Shown here one piece after another: positions 60,622 to 64,000 of a DNA stretch of 64,000 nucleotides. The position numbers and the translations under genes were made by a program. The DNA comes from an uncultured bacterium. GTDB taxonomy: Bacteria; Elusimicrobiota; Elusimicrobia; Elusimicrobiales; Elusimicrobiaceae. The notes below the pieces were generated by a model that saw nothing but the letters and a program-made list of their open reading frames with translations, searched no databases and was not told where the DNA came from. Each line of letters starts with the position of its first letter. Positions within the stretch are counted from its first letter, which is position 1. Location: assembly GCA_949291545.1 (NCBI GenBank), contig CASEWB010000009.1:62001-126000 (forward strand), written 5' to 3'.

Positions 60622-60708
60622 ATGTCAAAGGAAAAGTTTGAAAGAATTACGAGTTGTATTGGGGACTCGCTAGAACTAAATAAGCAGGATTTTAAAGAGT
60701 TATTTTAA
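60622..60708 (+). CDS. Possible 28-residue peptide upstream of pilin 4
   Basis: ATG at 60622 preceded by GGGG, encoding MSKEKFERITSCIGDSLEL and nine further residues to TAA at 60708. It is hydrophilic, with one Cys and no signal. It could be a leader peptide or the remnant of a longer gene. The flanking stretch 60467-60621 shows no other gene. Confidence 0.3.
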   Translation: MSKEKFERITSCIGDSLELNKQDFKELF

Positions 60709-60713
60709 GGGCC

Positions 60714-60750
60714 TTGACTCGTTTTTTTTTTTTGATAAATTGGGAATATT
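60714..60750 (+). promoter_or_regulatory. T-tract leader element of pilin 4
   Basis: TTGACT (60714-60719), CG, twelve T (60722-60733), GATAAATTGGGAATATT. Unlike the other three copies the ATG lies about 30 nt further downstream and has its own Shine-Dalgarno. Confidence 0.5.
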
Positions 60751-60777
60751 GCCCCGTGCACAGGGGGGAGGTGTTTT

Positions 60778-61326
60778 ATGCAGAAAAGACGTGGATTTAC
60801 GCTAATAGAGCTGTTAGTGGTCGTTTTAATCATTGGTATTTTGGCGGCGGTGGCGCTGCCGCAGTACGAAAAAGCAGTTTGGAAAAGCCGAAACGCCGGT
60901 ATGAAAAGCTTGCTGCGCAGTGTGGTTGACGCGGAAAGAGTGTATTATATGGCGAATGGCCAATATGCTACCCGGTTTGACCAGCTGGATTTGGATATTC
61001 CGTGGAAGGCGGGAACTGACGGGTCAAGGGGGACGTGTAACTTTGGGACGGATGGTTCTGCACAAGCGTGGCGAGTAGATGATGATAAAGAGATGGTTTT
61101 AAATACATATCAAAACCGTTTCGGCGTAACGATTACATGGAACACCGGAAAATATAAATGTGCCGGGTTTAGTGTAACACTGACGGAAGATACCCCTATG
61201 TTATGTATGGAAACCCGCAACGGCACCTACACGGCTGAGCCCGGCGCTTTTTGTGAAAAGATAGAGCAGGGAACCTTGGAGAGAACAGGCGATAGTATGT
61301 ATTTTGCCCGATACACCCTGCCGTAG
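60778..61326 (+). CDS. Type IV pilin-like protein 4
   Basis: 182 residues. Very short leader MQKRRG^FTLIELL with Glu5, then VVVLIIGILAAVALPQYEKAVWKSR. The globular domain begins VVDAERVYYMANGQYATRFD and holds four Cys. The N-terminal coding sequence is nearly identical at the DNA level to that of pilin 1, 50 kb away. GGGGGAGG lies before the ATG. It is a solitary gene between tpiA and the lipid A cluster. Confidence 0.88.
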   Translation: MQKRRGFTLIELLVVVLIIGILAAVALPQYEKAVWKSRNAGMKSLLRSVVDAERVYYMANGQYATRFDQLDLDIPWKAGTDGSRGTCNFGTDGSAQAWRVDDDKEMVLNTYQNRFGVTITWNTGKYKCAGFSVTLTEDTPMLCMETRNGTYTAEPGAFCEKIEQGTLERTGDSMYFARYTLP

Positions 61327-61357
61327 CATTAGACACACCGCCCCCGCAAGGGAACCT

Positions 61358-62185
61358 TTAGACGGCCATTAGGCACATCTTGTATTTATCGGCCAGCCGG
61401 ATGACATCTTCCAAATCCAGCACTAACGTTTTTCCCGCTTCAAACGCCAGTACGCTTATGCCGGCTTTGTGCAGGCTTTCTACGGTACCTTTGCCGATGA
61501 CGGGCAAGTCAAAGCGGCTATCCTGGTCCGGCCGGGCGACTTTGACGACCGCCACGGCGGATTTTTTATCGGCAGCGGTTTTATACAACTCTCCCGCACG
61601 CAGAATGCAGCGGTCGGTGCCTTCCATGCCTTCTACCGCGATTACAGCGTTTTGGCTGACCACACACGTTAGCCCAATATCCAGCGCGGCAATGGCTTTG
61701 GCAATTTTGTAGCCAAAGGCGGCGGCTTGTTCTTCTTCGGGGGTTGGGGTGCGGGAGGAAAGGACCCCTTTTTGCGGCATAAAATCTTCCAGGAATAAAG
61801 CGGAATTTTCAAATTCAATGCCGTCTTTTTTAAACTCGTCCATTACGCGCGAAAGGATGTTTTTGGTTTGCATATTTTTTAGCGAAGCCAAAAACTTGGC
61901 GCCCCGCAAATCCGGCATTAAGTTGGAAAAAATAGACGTGTGCTGCACGCGCCCCGCCATAACCACGCGGGTAACGCCGTGCTCTTTGAAAAAGCGTATC
62001 CCCGCGCCCAGCTGCCCCAGCCGGAACGACTGGAACACGCGGGCGCAGGTTTTAAAGTCTTCTTCTTTGGCGTTGCCTTTGGCGCCGGCGACGTATACTT
62101 CATATCCCTTAGACACCGCTTTTTGGGCGATGTAGACAGGCATTTTGCCTTCGCCGGCAATCAGGCCGATTTTTTTAGTCGTCAT
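61358..62185 (-). CDS. lpxI: UDP-2,3-diacylglucosamine diphosphatase LpxI
   Basis: 275 residues from ATG 62185, giving the standard N-terminus KKIGLIAGEGKMPVYIA; longer starts lie deeper inside lpxA. GRVQHTSIFSNLMPDLRGAK and the C-terminal VVSQNAVIAVEGMEGTDRCI are typical of the DUF1009/LpxI family. It hydrolyses UDP-2,3-diacylglucosamine to lipid X, the step before LpxB, replacing LpxH. It overlaps lpxA by 11 nt. Confidence 0.92.
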   Translation of the reverse strand: MTTKKIGLIAGEGKMPVYIAQKAVSKGYEVYVAGAKGNAKEEDFKTCARVFQSFRLGQLGAGIRFFKEHGVTRVVMAGRVQHTSIFSNLMPDLRGAKFLASLKNMQTKNILSRVMDEFKKDGIEFENSALFLEDFMPQKGVLSSRTPTPEEEQAAAFGYKIAKAIAALDIGLTCVVSQNAVIAVEGMEGTDRCILRAGELYKTAADKKSAVAVVKVARPDQDSRFDLPVIGKGTVESLHKAGISVLAFEAGKTLVLDLEDVIRLADKYKMCLMAV

Positions 62186-62972
62186 TTTCGTGCATTTTAA
62201 GCTTGGCCGAAGCGACCCCGCGGTTGGAAGCGCGGCAGAAATCAATCATATGCTGTACTTCTTGGCACGGGTGGGCGGCTTCCAGTTCCGCCATAGCATC
62301 TTGCAGGCGTTTGCCGCTGCGGAACATCAGTTTATAAGCGCGTTTAATTTCCATAATGGCTTCGCGCGATACACCGCCGCGGCGCAGCCCCACCAGGTTT
62401 AACCCCACCAAGCGGGCGCGTTCCCCTTGGGCAATACAATACGGGGGAATATCCAGCGGCAGCATCGCCCCGCCGGAGAGCATGGCCATCGTGCCGACGC
62501 GTACAAACTGGTGAATACCCACCATGCCGGACATAACCACGCGGTCTTCCACCACCACATGCCCGGCTACGCCGGTGCTGTTGGCGATAATGATGTTGTT
62601 GCCCAAATGGCAATCGTGCGCGATATGAGCATTGGCCATCAGCAAGCAGTTGTTGCCGATGGAAGTGGGAATATCCAACTTGGTAGAGCGGTGGATAGTG
62701 ACGCATTCGCGGATTTTATTCCCGTTCCCCATTGTTACGCGGGTGGGTTCGTCTTTGTAAGATAAATCCTGCGGTTTCACGCCGATAAACGAACTGGCGA
62801 TAAGTTCGTTGTCGTCCCCCATGGTAGTGTTTTCGATTACGCAATAGGGGCCGATATGGTTGTTTTTGCCAATGACAACATCTTTACCGATAATCGTATA
62901 CGGACCGATAACGGTAGACGGATCAATTTGGGCGGACGGATCAATAATGGCCGTGGGGTGAATGTTAGACAT
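62175..62972 (-). CDS. lpxA: UDP-N-acetylglucosamine acyltransferase
   Basis: 265 residues with left-handed beta-helix hexapeptide repeats (IHPTAIIDPSAQIDPSTVIG). The catalytic His is in ANAHIAHDCHLGNN, and IHQFVRVGTMAMLSGG and GLRRGGVSREAIMEIK are LpxA signatures. It starts lipid A synthesis by adding a hydroxyacyl chain to UDP-GlcNAc (or its diamino form). It overlaps fabZ by 8 nt. Confidence 0.95.
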   Translation of the reverse strand: MSNIHPTAIIDPSAQIDPSTVIGPYTIIGKDVVIGKNNHIGPYCVIENTTMGDDNELIASSFIGVKPQDLSYKDEPTRVTMGNGNKIRECVTIHRSTKLDIPTSIGNNCLLMANAHIAHDCHLGNNIIIANSTGVAGHVVVEDRVVMSGMVGIHQFVRVGTMAMLSGGAMLPLDIPPYCIAQGERARLVGLNLVGLRRGGVSREAIMEIKRAYKLMFRSGKRLQDAMAELEAAHPCQEVQHMIDFCRASNRGVASAKLKMHENDD

Positions 62973-63456
62973 GGGAAGTTTCTCCTAAGATGAAGTTCAG
63001 GGTGGCTTGCGCGCACAACTTGCCGTTCACGTAAGCTTCCGCATAGATTTTTGCGATTTTGCCCAGCCGCAGCACTTCAATAGGCATTTCCAGCGTATCG
63101 CCGGGCTGCACCATGCCGCGGAACTTGGCTTCTTCTATACTTAAAAACAAAGGAATACCCCGATTTTCCCCAACGGTGCGGTTCATAATGGCCCCGCCAA
63201 ACGCTTGGGACATGCTTTCAATCACCAGTACGCCCGGCATAACCGGCCGCCCCGGAAAATGACCTTTAAAATAATATTCGTCCGCCCGTACATGGCGGAT
63301 CCCTACATATTTGCGGTTTGGTTCCAGCTCGCGTACTTCGTCCACAAGCAGGAACGGGTCGCGGTGGGGAATATTGCGCATAATATGTTCTTTATCGTAT
63401 GTTACTTGCGCGGGAAGCGTAAGAAACTCTTTTAAGCTGGCGGATTTCGCGCTCAT
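62965..63456 (-). CDS. fabZ: 3-hydroxyacyl-ACP dehydratase FabZ
   Basis: 163 residues from ATG 63456, with CGGAGG 6 nt upstream. The hotdog fold has the catalytic His in NIPHRDPFLLVDEV and Glu in PGVLVIESMSQAFGG. It dehydrates hydroxyacyl-ACP in fatty acid elongation and competes with LpxA for substrate. It overlaps the lpxC stop by 4 nt; lpxC and fabZ are fused in some other phyla. Confidence 0.94.
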   Translation of the reverse strand: MSAKSASLKEFLTLPAQVTYDKEHIMRNIPHRDPFLLVDEVRELEPNRKYVGIRHVRADEYYFKGHFPGRPVMPGVLVIESMSQAFGGAIMNRTVGENRGIPLFLSIEEAKFRGMVQPGDTLEMPIEVLRLGKIAKIYAEAYVNGKLCAQATLNFILGETSHV

Positions 63457-64000
63457 TTGTCCTCCGAATTTGCCAACAGAATTTTGGCGAAAATAACATT
63501 GTGTTTGTGCCCGCCGCAAGCACAGGTAATTTTAAGCGGCGGTAATTTGCGGCCGGTTAGGCTTAAATCGCCCACCAGGTCTAAAATCTTATGGCGCACT
63601 AATTCGTCCGGGTAGCGCAGTTCATTGATAAATTTGTCTTTCCCAACGATAACGGCGTTTTCCAAGTTACCGCCTTTGGCCAGGCCGTGCGCTTTTAGGA
63701 AGGCCAGTTCTTCTTCAAACCCAAAGGTGCGCGCGCGGGAAATTTCCCGGATATAATTTTCCGGCGTAAATTCCAGCGTAAATTCCTGCCGGCTGACGAG
63801 CGGGTGTTTGTGTAAAAATAAAAAGGTAAACGTCAGCTTGTCGGCGGGTTCGGCCGAGTAGGAAATGTTGCCGCTGGTATAGGTGATTTTGTTTTTGATA
63901 TTCAAAACCGGCTGTTCGCTGGCTAATTCCCGAAGACCCGCTTTTTGCAGAGCGTCAATGTATACATCGCTTGCGCCGTCGGTTACGGGCGGCTCGGGGC
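63453..64000 (-). CDS. lpxC: UDP-3-O-acyl-N-acetylglucosamine deacetylase, 5' truncated
   Basis: The frame is open to the window edge; reading upstream of the internal TTG gives EPPVTDGASDVYIDALQKAG, matching the middle of LpxC. The C-terminal domain has the zinc-binding His and Asp in VRHKILDLVGDLSL and a late CGGHKHN segment with the catalytic-site His. LpxC performs the committed zinc-dependent step of lipid A synthesis. It is upstream in the lpxC-fabZ-lpxA-lpxI operon, all with overlapping ends. Confidence 0.93.
   Translation of the reverse strand, partial: PEPPVTDGASDVYIDALQKAGLRELASEQPVLNIKNKITYTSGNISYSAEPADKLTFTFLFLHKHPLVSRQEFTLEFTPENYIREISRARTFGFEEELAFLKAHGLAKGGNLENAVIVGKDKFINELRYPDELVRHKILDLVGDLSLTGRKLPPLKITCACGGHKHNVIFAKILLANSEDK

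Overview
The window reads as a chromosomal segment of a diderm, anaerobic bacterium, most likely a gut-associated member of the Elusimicrobiota (Elusimicrobium relatives). The outer membrane is shown by lipid A genes (lpxC, fabZ, lpxA, lpxI, lpxB), lptD, a LolD/LolC-type lipoprotein exporter and pal-cpoB-tolB. Anaerobic redox metabolism is suggested by an adjacent NfnB/NfnA pair, the electron-bifurcating NADH-ferredoxin:NADP transhydrogenase. The taxonomic hint is four stand-alone type IV pilin-like genes scattered among unrelated operons; a large number of such genes is, from memory, a known trait of Elusimicrobium minutum. The phylum call is inference; no rRNA gene is present.

Layout. 1-1448: 3' part of gatA overlapping a Nudix hydrolase. 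1764-7137 (minus): peptide transporter, then zinc-ribbon membrane protein, short Rel, and a Gfo/Idh oxidoreductase coupled to lpxB. 7250-9551 (plus): ndk, an alpha/beta-hydrolase-like and a family-3-glycosidase-like protein, both apparently lacking their nucleophile. 9552-10244: gene-free, full of inverted and degenerate direct repeats, ending at pilin 1. 10874-19039: YtxH protein, nfnB-nfnA, a 1256-residue secreted protein of unknown function, PIN-PhoH. 19176-25025: GH57 glycosidase, two Sel1-repeat proteins, lolD-lolC. 25268-29685: pilin 2, lysS, ankyrin protein, two secreted paralogues with a possible ADP-ribosyltransferase-like fold. 29824-30457: three tRNAs. 30469-33949: C39-like protease, oligopeptide-binding lipoprotein, pilin 3. 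33993-40570: an atypical initiator-like tRNA, three glycosyltransferases, a MurJ-type flippase, gatB. 40770-43329: pal-cpoB-tolB behind a structured leader. 43707-60466 (minus): RDD protein, then a long co-directional run from tpiA down to tdk that includes deoC, a giant DnaA-like ATPase, two LPP20/FlgT-like lipoproteins, comM, dprA, topA, a Xer recombinase, a ROK kinase and lptD. 60778-61326: pilin 4. 61358-64000 (minus): lpxC (5' end outside the window), fabZ, lpxA, lpxI.

Themes. Envelope construction dominates. DprA, ComM and type IV pilins together suggest natural transformation. The most unusual material is non-coding: a homopolymeric T-tract leader shared by all four pilin genes, a recurring element of about 60 nt upstream of two of them that can form competing hairpins, and consensus promoters placed so that several mRNAs should be leaderless. 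On the protein side the DnaA-like ATPase without the DnaA DNA-binding domain and the paired secreted proteins deserve most attention. No CRISPR array, insertion sequence, prophage or rRNA operon was seen.
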